This document shows, one piece after another, positions 22,797 through 30,542 of a DNA stretch of 38,444 nt (position 1 is its first letter; each line of letters starts with the position of its first letter). The stretch is from JAWWBL01 sp033720975 (GTDB lineage Bacteria; Actinomycetota; Acidimicrobiia; Spongiisociales; ZC4RG35). The DNA is taken from positions 1 to 38,444 of the forward strand of contig JAWWBL010000006.1 in NCBI GenBank assembly GCA_033720975.1, written 5' to 3'. Both the position numbers and the translations under genes were made by a program. The notes beneath the pieces were generated by a model. That model did not search any database and was not told where the DNA came from. It worked only from the letters and a program-made list of their open reading frames with translations.

Positions 22797-24479
22797 CTAC
22801 CGAGTCAGCTCGAGGTGGGGAGTCACATCCCCGCCAGGAGTGGACCCAGGAGGACCCGGGCGGGCGTCGCACAGAGCTCGCGGAAGCATCCCGCAGTCGA
22901 TGACGATCGCTGACAACCTGTCGAGGTTTCCTGTGTTGTCACCGCAACTGTTCGGCTGTCCGGCGTGGTGCAGACCCCATGTGTTACCCGGAGTGAGATC
23001 CTTGTCGTCGCATGCGGCGCTTGGTTGAACGGTGTAGAGCGTCTGCAACCACACTGGAACGAAATCGTCGATATGGGCACACTCGCCACCGGAATCAGGG
23101 CACGGGCTCGGACCGCTTGGGGGCCCAGCCAGGGTGTTGAGCGTCGACTCGGCGAGGAGCGGAATGAAGGCAAATCGACTACTCCCCCAGATTGCTGCGG
23201 TAAAGATCGGAGCGTGGGTGCTATTCCATGCACGCAGGCACCTCAGCAGCTGGTCTCGCATGTCGTAGTAATCCCAGTCCCGAAGATCGACACCATTTAT
23301 GACGTCAGCCAACTCCCAACATGCGTTCGGGGCGTTCGCGAACGACACAACATCCGTAATGCCGTCACCGTTGTTGTCGGTCCCTGTGAAGAACCCCCAC
23401 AGCGGGGCATTGTCCATCTGCTCGCCGAGGAAACGATATGTGGTCTGGACATGATCGCCCTGATGGAGCCGGGCGGCACTGCTCAAGCTTGTTCCCGATG
23501 GCCCAGGAACGAGGTTTCGACAAACGCCTCCCCGTGTGGTGAGCATCCCGCAACGCAACTCCTGGGCGGTCAAACCTGTCTTGACTCTCATCGTGTCGGG
23601 ACCGAAGGTGATCCCCGTCGGGCATGCGGAGCCGTCTTGGACCTGCGGGTCTCCCGGATCCCAGCCATCGTTGTACTTCCCGAGATAGGTCGACAGGGGA
23701 TGGTCGATCCCCGCGGCGATGAAGTAGTCGTTCGCGTTCTGTTTGCAGGTCAACGACCCGTCGTCGTCAAAGTACACCCATGGGTTGAGAAGGCCGAATG
23801 TCTCGGTATCCACCGGGTAGGCCGTGTCATCGCAGGGGTCGGGCTCCGTCCCGCGCATCGCGGCCATGTCAGGCCCCATTCCGTCCATCATGTTGGGAGG
23901 ATTCCCGACCGGTCCGGTGCGCAAGCAGACCACCTCACCCGCGCCGTGCCCATCGAGCAATGCGAACGGAGGTGGCGACCCGATTGTCAACAATTGGATC
24001 CCTAGTGCTTCCGCGGCAGCCGCAACATCGATGATGTCGAACCCCAATATGGCGCCAAAAGTGGTGTCCACTCCTTGGTCAGGCACCCGCACACGAAGCT
24101 TCTCCAGACCGTCGAACGAGATGCAATGGGTCTGGACCAGCGTCGCCCCCAGGACTGCCGCGTCGTCTCTCATGTTCAGAGGCAGCGGATCGGCATCTAC
24201 GCATGCCTCCCACTCGGCAATCGTGGTTGGGCGGATGTTTGTGTCGACAAAGGACATGATCACGGTTGCGATGTCGTCGGCGTCCCCTCCTTGGACGAGG
24301 TCGATCGCTCCGGCCATCACCGCCGTGTCGGCGCCGATCTGATCAGTCCGCTTCTCGGCGAATGCAAGCCCCAGATCGACGGCGATTGCCGACATACCCA
24401 TGAGGAGCACCATGGTGATCGCCACGGTGACCATCGTGGCGCCGCGTTCATCCGACCGCAGGAAGTGGGAGGTCAGCAT
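22797..24479 (-). CDS. TadG-like (Flp pilus-assembly TadE/G-like) large pseudopilin, copy 2
   Basis: 560-residue relative of the copy at 20614-22140. The anchor ERGATMVTVAITMVLLMGMSAIAVDLGLAFAE is nearly the same as in copy 1. The anchors are followed by matching segments (DTAVMAGAIDLVQGG; RVRVPDQGVDTTFGAILGFD against RVRVPDQQVEATFGRLLGFD). The large C-terminal region is again cysteine-containing and Asp/Gly/Pro-rich, without a recognised enzyme motif. ATG 24479 is chosen: it overlaps the TadE copy 2 stop by 7 nt. An upstream start at 24506 is possible. The similarity of the two proteins indicates tandem duplication of a TadE-TadG pair. Confidence 0.8.
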   Translation of the reverse strand: MLTSHFLRSDERGATMVTVAITMVLLMGMSAIAVDLGLAFAEKRTDQIGADTAVMAGAIDLVQGGDADDIATVIMSFVDTNIRPTTIAEWEACVDADPLPLNMRDDAAVLGATLVQTHCISFDGLEKLRVRVPDQGVDTTFGAILGFDIIDVAAAAEALGIQLLTIGSPPPFALLDGHGAGEVVCLRTGPVGNPPNMMDGMGPDMAAMRGTEPDPCDDTAYPVDTETFGLLNPWVYFDDDGSLTCKQNANDYFIAAGIDHPLSTYLGKYNDGWDPGDPQVQDGSACPTGITFGPDTMRVKTGLTAQELRCGMLTTRGGVCRNLVPGPSGTSLSSAARLHQGDHVQTTYRFLGEQMDNAPLWGFFTGTDNNGDGITDVVSFANAPNACWELADVINGVDLRDWDYYDMRDQLLRCLRAWNSTHAPIFTAAIWGSSRFAFIPLLAESTLNTLAGPPSGPSPCPDSGGECAHIDDFVPVWLQTLYTVQPSAACDDKDLTPGNTWGLHHAGQPNSCGDNTGNLDRLSAIVIDCGMLPRALCDARPGPPGSTPGGDVTPHLELTR

Positions 24480-24931
24480 GTACCGTCGTCGCTGACGTCT
24501 GTCCAATTGGTCGCCTGTTGCTCGAGACGGAACTCGGCATCTGCACTGATGGTCGAAGGCAGGAACACTTCGACAAGCTGAAGCCCTGACAACGAACTGA
24601 TCGTGGCGGTGACCGTCACGTTGCCGGTCTCTCCTATGGCAGTTCCCCCGAGCTGCTCAAAGTCAATGCTGACCGAGCCGGACCCGTGTAGACCGATGGC
24701 GTCGCAGGTGTTGCTCAGCAAATTGGAGTTGTCGACTGCAGCAAGTCGTGCCCCTTGATGAGCGCCATGCTTGATCTCGTTCCACTCGCCCAGGAAGAAG
24801 CCCAGTTCAACGATCCCCAGGACGAGCAACAACAGGAACGGCATGAGCATGGCGAATTCGACCAGGCTCGCTCCCTCGTCGCGGCCGCGCGCCATGGCCT
24901 TGAGTGGCCTGTTGGTTGATCTCCCGCCCAT
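24473..24931 (-). CDS. TadE-like pseudopilin, copy 2
   Basis: 152-residue TadE-family protein with DEGASLVEFAMLMPFLLLL, then NEIKHGAHQGARLAAV, closely parallel to copy 1 in motif spacing. It ends in a small domain with a cysteine near the middle (TCDAIGLHGSGS, matching TCDAIGLPNAG in copy 1) and a terminal cysteine. ATG 24931 is taken as start; GTG 24937 and ATG 24895 are alternatives. It lies 81 bp downstream of rdgB on the same strand and overlaps TadG copy 2. Confidence 0.85.
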   Translation of the reverse strand: MGGRSTNRPLKAMARGRDEGASLVEFAMLMPFLLLLVLGIVELGFFLGEWNEIKHGAHQGARLAAVDNSNLLSNTCDAIGLHGSGSVSIDFEQLGGTAIGETGNVTVTATISSLSGLQLVEVFLPSTISADAEFRLEQQATNWTDVSDDGTC

Positions 24932-25012
24932 GATCACCAGGATTGCACGAAGTCTGCCTTACGCAACGGGCCTCCCGACCCATCAAACCGCCATCCTAAC
25001 TGTTGGCAGAGT

Positions 25013-25588
25013 TCAGAAACCCAACTCCTCGGCGAGGCTCCGAAGCGCTCGGGCACGATGGGACAACTCGTTCTTGGCCTCCGCTCCCATCTCGGCGAGA
25101 GTGACTCCGTCGACCTCGAAAACCGGGTCGTAGCCAAATCCCCCGCTCCCCCGCGGACTCCTGGCGATGGTTCCGTCGAGAGCCCCGTCGGCCATCACCT
25201 CGGCACCGTCGGGGAACACCAGAGCCACGACGGTCCTGAAACGGGCAGCCCGCTCCTCGACACCTTCCATCGACGCCAGCATCTTGGCGAGGTTGTCCTC
25301 GTACGTCGCGCCGGTACCGGCAAACCGGGCGGTCCATACCCCGGGCGCCCCGCCAAGAGCCTCCACCTCTAGACCGGTGTCATCAGCAACCACGGGCAGG
25401 CCGGTTGCCTCACACACAGCATGAGCCTTGAGAAGGGCGTTCTCCTCGAGAGTGTCCCCTGTCTCCACGACGTCGGGCCAGTCAAGACCTCTCACGATCT
25501 CACCAACCAACCCGAGCCCCCCCAGAATCTCCTCGATCTCCGCGACCTTGTCGGCATTCTTCGACGCCACGGCCAAGCGAGGGATCAA
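25013..25588 (-). CDS. rdgB: dITP/XTP pyrophosphatase (RdgB/HAM1)
   Basis: Hydrolyses non-canonical purine nucleoside triphosphates (dITP, XTP) to keep them out of DNA and RNA. The 191 residues carry the N-terminal SKNADKVAEIEEIL motif, the central VADDTGLEVEALGGAPGVW with the catalytic/metal acidic residues, and the C-terminal GFGYDPVFEVDG and SHRARAL motifs. The start appears to be TTG at 25588, overlapping the rph stop by 4 nt (TTGA). The rph-rdgB pairing is widespread in bacteria. Confidence 0.95.
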   Translation of the reverse strand: MIPRLAVASKNADKVAEIEEILGGLGLVGEIVRGLDWPDVVETGDTLEENALLKAHAVCEATGLPVVADDTGLEVEALGGAPGVWTARFAGTGATYEDNLAKMLASMEGVEERAARFRTVVALVFPDGAEVMADGALDGTIARSPRGSGGFGYDPVFEVDGVTLAEMGAEAKNELSHRARALRSLAEELGF

Positions 25589-26286
25589 TCGGACACCGCC
25601 CGCCTCTGCAGATCATGCAACTCGGCGATCCCCGACGCGGCCAAATCGAGCATCTCATTGAGGTCATCACGGGTGAACGGCGCGCCCTCAGCAGTGCCCT
25701 GCACCTCGACAAGCAAACCGCGCCCGCTCATCACGACGTTCATATCAACTTCTGCAGCTGCGTCGGCCTCATAGTCGAGGTCGAGCATCGCTCTGCCATC
25801 GACAATTCCAACCGAGACCGCCGCGACTTCGTCGATGATCGGGTTCGCGGCCGCCAGACCTCTCTCGACTGCATCGGCGAAGGCCTGGTGCATCGCCACC
25901 CATGCACCAGTGATGGCCGCAGTTCTAGTGCCTCCGTCGGCCTCGATCACGTCACAGTCCACCCGGACCATCACCTCGCCGCACGCTCCCAGATCCACAA
26001 CGGCCCGCAGCGCTCGGCCAATCAACCGCGAGATCTCCTTGGCCCTCCCCCCAGAAACGTGATCACGTCTGATCCGGCTGGTGGAAGACCCCGGGAGCAT
26101 CGCATACTCGGCCGTGACCCAACCCTTGCCCGATTCACGCATCCATCTGGGCACCTCGTCTTCGACAGTTGCGGTGCACAGGACACGGGTCTTTCCCATG
26201 GAAATCAACACCGAACCAGGTGTTGACTCGGTGAAGCCAATCTCCATCGATACGGGTCGCAGCTCTGACGAGGGTCGGTCGGACAT
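25585..26286 (-). CDS. rph: Ribonuclease PH
   Basis: Phosphorolytic 3'-5' exoribonuclease that trims tRNA 3' ends. The 233 residues match the family. Motifs include the substrate/phosphate region GWVTAEYAMLPGSSTSR, RAKEISRLIGRALR, the central RVDCDVIEADGGTRTAAITGAWVA and the C-terminal LDLDYEAD AAAEVDMNVVM region. ATG 26286 is chosen over an adjacent TTG. The gene overlaps rdgB by 4 nt and starts 20 bp after the metallo-hydrolase gene, so pdxH, the hydrolase, rph and rdgB may be one transcript. Confidence 0.96.
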   Translation of the reverse strand: MSDRPSSELRPVSMEIGFTESTPGSVLISMGKTRVLCTATVEDEVPRWMRESGKGWVTAEYAMLPGSSTSRIRRDHVSGGRAKEISRLIGRALRAVVDLGACGEVMVRVDCDVIEADGGTRTAAITGAWVAMHQAFADAVERGLAAANPIIDEVAAVSVGIVDGRAMLDLDYEADAAAEVDMNVVMSGRGLLVEVQGTAEGAPFTRDDLNEMLDLAASGIAELHDLQRRAVSD

Positions 26287-26306
26287 CAACTCACGGTAAC
26301 CGAGGC

Positions 26307-27050
26307 TCAGACCTCGAACGTCATCCCGGGGACGGCGAGATTGACCGGCCGATCGAATGTCTGCTCCGCCTCGAAAACGGAGCGAGCCGCATCGAGGTAG
26401 GGAGGTATGTGTGTCAGGAACAGCTTGCCTACACCCGCCTCCCGGGCGATCCGCCCAGCGTCGGCGGCAGTCAGGTGCTGGGTGTAGGACTGATCCTCAT
26501 GGTTGCCCTGATATGAGGCTTCGCTCACCATGACATGGGAGCCGGTCACCGCCGACCGCCAATCCCCGGACGGACCGGTGTCACCGGTGTAGAACAGCAC
26601 CCGGCCACGGCCCTCCCACCGTGAGCCGACAGTGGGCACCGAATGGTCCATCTCGACGAACGAGACTCCGAGGTCGCCGATCTCTACCTCGTCACCTGTC
26701 CATACGGGATGGAAGTCGAGGGTGACGGGTAGCGCTGTCCCCTGACCATCGTCGAAGAAACCCGAGATCCGATCCCAGACCGCCTGCGGCGCATATACCG
26801 GAACCGCCTCCCTCGGCTCAGGCCGATAGGTCCAGGCGTGAAACGCGGTCAGCAGATCCGAACAGTGGTCGGGGTGCTGGTGTGATATGACGATCGCATC
26901 GACCAGATCGGGATCGACGGGGAGCGCCGTGAATGTCCCGGGCCCTGCGTCGAGCCAAACCCTGGTGGAGTCCTGCTCGACCAGATAGCCGGATGCCGGT
27001 CTTCCGGGAATCGGGAAAGTCCCTGACGAGCCGATCACGTAGACCTTCAT
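26307..27050 (-). CDS. Metallo-beta-lactamase-fold hydrolase (RNase Z/PhnP-like)
   Basis: 247-residue MBL-fold protein. The metal motif HQHPDH is at about 57-62, with later ligands suggested in FVEMDHSV, FYTGDTGPSGD, VSEASYQGN and LTHIPPYLD. Start ATG 27050 overlaps the pdxH stop by 4 nt; the frame extends upstream but that part overlaps pdxH. The family includes RNase Z, phosphodiesterases and related hydrolases. In actinobacteria a gene of this type is commonly found just before rph, which supports an RNA- or nucleotide-related role. The exact substrate cannot be read from the sequence. Confidence 0.85.
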   Translation of the reverse strand: MKVYVIGSSGTFPIPGRPASGYLVEQDSTRVWLDAGPGTFTALPVDPDLVDAIVISHQHPDHCSDLLTAFHAWTYRPEPREAVPVYAPQAVWDRISGFFDDGQGTALPVTLDFHPVWTGDEVEIGDLGVSFVEMDHSVPTVGSRWEGRGRVLFYTGDTGPSGDWRSAVTGSHVMVSEASYQGNHEDQSYTQHLTAADAGRIAREAGVGKLFLTHIPPYLDAARSVFEAEQTFDRPVNLAVPGMTFEV

Positions 27051-27691
27051 GGCGAAAGACGCTCCTTCTCCCAGGCCGGGCCGGCGCGCCGATACCGGAT
27101 CCTGTCGTGAAAACGGTTGGGCCGACCCTGCCAGAACTCGGCCGTGTCCGGAGTCAGCCTCCACCCTCCCCAGTCCTCGGGGCGCGGGATCGGCCTGTCT
27201 CCGAACCGCTTCTCCATCTCACCGAATCTGCGGTCCAACTCTTCTCTGGAGCCAACCTTCCTGCTCTGCTCTGATGCGTGAGCTGCCACCTGTGCTCCTC
27301 GAGGGCGGGTCCGGAAGTATGAGTCGGCCTCCTCCCCACCGACCAGCGACACCGCGCCTTCGAAGCGGACCTGGCGATGGAGCGGGATCCACACGAATGT
27401 TGCCGCTGCGCGTGGGTTCGACCTGAGATCCTGGCTCTTACGGCTGTCGAGGTTCGTGTAGAAGACGATGCCCGAAGGCGAGAAATCCTTCATCAGAACC
27501 GCACGAGCAGACGGTGAACCATCTGGGTCGGCAGTGGCCAAAACGAAAGCGTTCGGCTCGTGGAGGTCTGCCTCAACCACACCTTCAAACCATGCTTCGA
27601 ACTCCGCAAAGGGGTCCGGCGCCATGTCATCCTCGGACAGACCCGCCGTCTCGTACTCGGTTCGCAGCCGAGCGGCCACACCCTGTTTCAC
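27047..27691 (-). CDS. pdxH: Pyridoxamine 5'-phosphate oxidase
   Basis: FMN enzyme that oxidises pyridoxine/pyridoxamine phosphate to the cofactor PLP. The sequence follows E. coli PdxH throughout: LRTEYETAGLSEDD, then DPFAEFEAWF, VLMKDFSPSGIVFYTN, SRKSQDLRSNPRAAATFVW, then RQVRFEGAV, SYFRTRPRGAQVAAHAS EQS and the end EFWQGRPNRFHDRIRYRR. GTG at 27691 is preferred as start. It gives 214 residues (family about 215), has AGGG 8 nt upstream, and avoids overlap with the divergent DUF983 gene. The longer ATG start at 27736 would overlap that gene by 22 bp. Confidence 0.92.
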   Translation of the reverse strand: MKQGVAARLRTEYETAGLSEDDMAPDPFAEFEAWFEGVVEADLHEPNAFVLATADPDGSPSARAVLMKDFSPSGIVFYTNLDSRKSQDLRSNPRAAATFVWIPLHRQVRFEGAVSLVGGEEADSYFRTRPRGAQVAAHASEQSRKVGSREELDRRFGEMEKRFGDRPIPRPEDWGGWRLTPDTAEFWQGRPNRFHDRIRYRRAGPAWEKERLSP

Positions 27692-27714
27692 GGCGGCGAC
27701 CCTAACCTCGACGG

Positions 27715-28137
27715 ATGGCTCGGCAAGCTCCAGCATCGAGGAGAGTTGCAGTCGGGCGGGGCCTGAGAAGACAGTGCCCGAGGTGCGGGGCGTCGGCCTT
27801 CGAGGCCTATTTCCGGATGAGAGAGCACTGCGCTCAATGTGGGCTCAAGTTCGAACGAGAGCCGGGCTACTGGGTCGGTGCCGTGATCATCAACACTGCC
27901 GTTATCTTCGGCACCTTCATATTGGTATTCGGTGGCCTGGTATTGGCCACCTGGCCTGAGGTTCCGTGGGGTCTGGTCCTGGTGGTGACATTGGCCGCCA
28001 ACGCCCTGATCCCGATCCTTTTCTATCCGGTCTCGAAGACCCTGTGGCTCGCCCTGGAGTTGTCGTGGCATCCGCTGGAGCGAGAGGAGATCGAGGCTGC
28101 TGCCACTAGAGCCGTTTCGCCACCTCATCGAGCATGA
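27715..28137 (+). CDS. DUF983 small membrane protein
   Basis: 140-residue protein of the DUF983 family, function unknown. It has a short N-terminal zinc-ribbon-like pair of motifs (CPRC at about 21-24 and CAQC at about 39-42). Two membrane segments follow (about 53-75 and 85-110). A short charged tail ends the protein. It is the only plus-strand protein gene between the tRNA cluster and the end of the window, and is divergent from pdxH. Its 3' end overlaps the 3' end of the acyl-CoA dehydrogenase gene by 32 bp on the other strand. No Shine-Dalgarno sequence precedes ATG 27715, so it may be leaderless. Confidence 0.8.
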   Translation: MARQAPASRRVAVGRGLRRQCPRCGASAFEAYFRMREHCAQCGLKFEREPGYWVGAVIINTAVIFGTFILVFGGLVLATWPEVPWGLVLVVTLAANALIPILFYPVSKTLWLALELSWHPLEREEIEAAATRAVSPPHRA

Positions 28138-29248
28138 CCTCGGTCGCCCCGCCGCCGATAGAACCGATCCGTGCGTCTCGGTACATCCGGGATATGGTCG
28201 ATTCCGCGGCGAAACCCATGCCCCCGTGGAACTGGACACAGTCGTAGAGGACCTTGTTGGCCACTTCACCGACGAACGCCTTGACCTCGGAGACCAAACG
28301 GACGACGTCCTCGCCCTGGTCCGCCAGCCAGGCTGCCTTGTAGGTCAGCTCCCGTCCGGCATCCACCTCCGCTTGACGCATTGCCAGCCTCTGGCGGATT
28401 GCTTGCTTGTCCCACAACGGAGCGTCAAACGCGACCCGATTTTTCACATATTCCACCGTCAGCTCGATGGCCTTCTGAGCTTCCCCGAGAGCCTGGCCCA
28501 TGATGGCTAGCCGTTCGTTCTGGAAGTTCTCCATGATGTAGTAGAAGCCTTGGTTCTCCTCGCCGATGAGGTGGTGTTCTGGGACCCAAACGTCTTCCAG
28601 CGCCAACTCGGCGGTATCGGAAGCGTGCCAACCCATCTTCTCGATGGCCCTGCTCGCAGTGAAGCCCTCCGTTCCCTTCTCCACGGCGAAAATCGAGACT
28701 CCACGCGAGCCTTTCACTTCGGGGTTTGTCTTAGCGGCTACGAAGACGACGTCGGCCGTCGACCCGTTGGTTATGAACGTCTTGGTTCCGTTGATCCTCC
28801 AACCCTCGCCATCGCGAACCGCCTTCGTCCTGATCGCAGCGACATCCGAGCCGGCGTCGGGCTCCGTCACCCCAATCGCCGTTATCAATTCACCCGAGGC
28901 GAACTTGGGGAGCCATCTTTCCTTTTGGGAGGGCGAACCGAAGTTGGTCACATACGGTGTGGCGAGGTCGGTGTGGACCACGACGGTGATCGTGGTCCCA
29001 CCTGAGGTGCATCTGGCCAGCTCCTCAGCGAAGACAACAGAGGCGATGTGGCCGAGACTAATTCCGCCGTACTGCTCGGGGATGCGGAGCCCGAAGAAAC
29101 CGAGTTTTCCCATCTCGGTGAGAACCTCCCGAGGAACCACCCGATCGGCCTCCCACTGCTCGACGTTGGGCTCTATCTCGCGCTCGACGAACTCACGCAC
29201 CGCCAGCCTGATGGACTCCAGGTCTTCGTCGATGTAGATGGACTTCAT
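28106..29248 (-). CDS. Acyl-CoA dehydrogenase family protein
   Basis: FAD-dependent acyl-CoA dehydrogenase of 380 residues, normal length. It has the N-terminal helical domain, then the beta domain with GVTEPDAGSDVAAIRTKA and WRINGTKTFITNG. The C-terminal domain has FHGGMGFAAES, where Glu349 matches the usual catalytic base, and SRMYRDARIGSIGGGATE. A second Glu (about 245, FQNERLAIMG) sits at the helix position used in isovaleryl- and long-chain enzymes, so chain-length or branch preference cannot be read. ATG 29248 overlaps the lyase gene stop by 4 nt; the longer frame upstream is out-of-frame sequence inside that gene. It is the last gene of the five-gene cassette. Confidence 0.92.
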   Translation of the reverse strand: MKSIYIDEDLESIRLAVREFVEREIEPNVEQWEADRVVPREVLTEMGKLGFFGLRIPEQYGGISLGHIASVVFAEELARCTSGGTTITVVVHTDLATPYVTNFGSPSQKERWLPKFASGELITAIGVTEPDAGSDVAAIRTKAVRDGEGWRINGTKTFITNGSTADVVFVAAKTNPEVKGSRGVSIFAVEKGTEGFTASRAIEKMGWHASDTAELALEDVWVPEHHLIGEENQGFYYIMENFQNERLAIMGQALGEAQKAIELTVEYVKNRVAFDAPLWDKQAIRQRLAMRQAEVDAGRELTYKAAWLADQGEDVVRLVSEVKAFVGEVANKVLYDCVQFHGGMGFAAESTISRMYRDARIGSIGGGATEVMLDEVAKRL

Positions 29249-30150
29249 TCCTCTTCCTCTGCTGCGAGGAGGGCCGCCCCCGCCTTGCTGTTGTACGAGA
29301 GATTGTGCTCGCGACAGAACCGCTGGGCGACTCTCGCGACACCGCGCACGTCGATTCCGTGGGCGATCCCGATTCCATCCAACAGGTAGAGCAAATCCTC
29401 CGTGGCCACGTTTCCCGTCGCCCCGGGCGCGTAAGGGCATCCCCCGAGGCCACCGGCGGAGGAGTCCATCTTGTCGATTCCCCTCTCGAGAGCCACCATC
29501 GAGTTGGCGATCGCCTGGCCATAGGTGTCGTGAAGGTGGACTCCGACGACTTTCACCGATACCCGATCCAAGACCTCGTCGAGTAGTCGCTCCATGTGAT
29601 AGGGCGTGGCCCTGCCGATGGTCTCCCCGAGGTGCACCGACGTGGCACCCCACTCAATGAGGGTCTCGGCGAGGTGTGCCACCCAATCCGGGTCCTGCTC
29701 TCCCTCAAACGGGCAATGAGTGGCGGTGGACACGTACGCCTTGACCGTCACGTCGGGAGGGCTCTCCAGGATGATCCTCCGTATCCGATGCATCGACTCG
29801 TCCACCGTGGCATTTATGTTTCGCTCGTTGAAGGTGTCCGATGCCGCAGTGAGAACACCAATCGTGGTCACCCCGGCTGCCAGGGCGTTCTCCAGGCCCT
29901 TCAAGTTCGGCACCAATCCACCGAGAGTCACATCTTTCGCAGTGACATTCGCAACGACCTCGGCCCCGTCGGCCATTTGCGGCACCCATTTCGGGCTCAC
30001 GAAAGAGACCGCGTCGAAGTCGGTGATTCCGGTAGCCGCCAGGTCGTCGATGAGCTTCGACTTTGCCTCAGTCGGGACAAACGCTCCGAGCGACTGCAGA
30101 CCGTCTCGTGAAGAAGACTCGGTGATCGTGACGTGCTCGGGGAAGCTCAC
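29245..30150 (-). CDS. Hydroxymethylglutaryl-CoA lyase family protein
   Basis: 301-residue TIM-barrel protein of the HMG-CoA lyase branch of the HMGL-like family. HMG-CoA lyase splits HMG-CoA into acetoacetate and acetyl-CoA in the last step of leucine breakdown. Visible features: SSRDGLQ near residue 13 (Arg15/Asp16 match the catalytic Arg and metal Asp), VKVVGVHLHDTYGQA with the metal histidines, and GGCPYAPGATGNVATED with the reactive-loop Cys238. It overlaps the next and previous genes by 4 nt each. The other leucine-pathway genes (methylcrotonyl-CoA carboxylase, methylglutaconyl-CoA hydratase) are absent here, so the exact substrate in this operon is uncertain. Confidence 0.88.
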   Translation of the reverse strand: MSFPEHVTITESSSRDGLQSLGAFVPTEAKSKLIDDLAATGITDFDAVSFVSPKWVPQMADGAEVVANVTAKDVTLGGLVPNLKGLENALAAGVTTIGVLTAASDTFNERNINATVDESMHRIRRIILESPPDVTVKAYVSTATHCPFEGEQDPDWVAHLAETLIEWGATSVHLGETIGRATPYHMERLLDEVLDRVSVKVVGVHLHDTYGQAIANSMVALERGIDKMDSSAGGLGGCPYAPGATGNVATEDLLYLLDGIGIAHGIDVRGVARVAQRFCREHNLSYNSKAGAALLAAEEEE

Positions 30151-30542
30151 CCGGATGACGGTAACGGTGCGAACAGGTCAACCGGGTTCTCGTCAGGATC
30201 GAGGACTGTCGCGTAGCGCTGGCCCCAAAAAGCGTCAAACGGCTCGACGTGGCTGGGGTAGCCGGAAGCGGTGAGCTCGTTGAAGAGCTGGTCAACCTCA
30301 TGAGGCGATTCGCAGAGAAAGGCGAGGCTGATTCGATGCCCTGCTGCCGGCTTCTCATACGAAGAGAAGCTCTGAATCACTTCCACCGTGTCCCAAGCGA
30401 TGCGAAGGCCCCCGGCCCTGGACTCGACATGACTTTCGCCGTCGAGCTCCGGGGCCAGGTCGAAACCGAGCCTTCGGTAGAAGGCAAGTGATGCTGCCAT
30501 GTCCTTGACGATGAGACCGACCAGGTCCAAACGCGGTGTCAT
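30147..30542 (-). CDS. VOC-superfamily (glyoxalase/bleomycin-resistance-like) protein
   Basis: 131-residue vicinal-oxygen-chelate protein with two beta-alpha-beta-beta-beta modules. The first is LVGLIVKDMAASLAFYRRLGFD; the second is around ISLAFLCESPHEVDQLFNEL. The end, RYATVLDPDENPVDLFAP, is typical of the family. The first metal-binding His of canonical glyoxalases is replaced by Leu7, so it may not be a metal enzyme in the usual way. It could be an epimerase-like, binding or resistance protein. It is overlapped by 4 nt on both sides, so it is an integral part of the cassette. No substrate can be assigned. Confidence 0.85.
   Translation of the reverse strand: MTPRLDLVGLIVKDMAASLAFYRRLGFDLAPELDGESHVESRAGGLRIAWDTVEVIQSFSSYEKPAAGHRISLAFLCESPHEVDQLFNELTASGYPSHVEPFDAFWGQRYATVLDPDENPVDLFAPLPSSG

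Noticed and set aside
29249..29653. Long N-terminal extension of the acyl-CoA dehydrogenase
   Set aside because: It is out-of-frame sequence within the lyase gene; ATG 29248 gives a normal-length enzyme with a 4-nt overlap.
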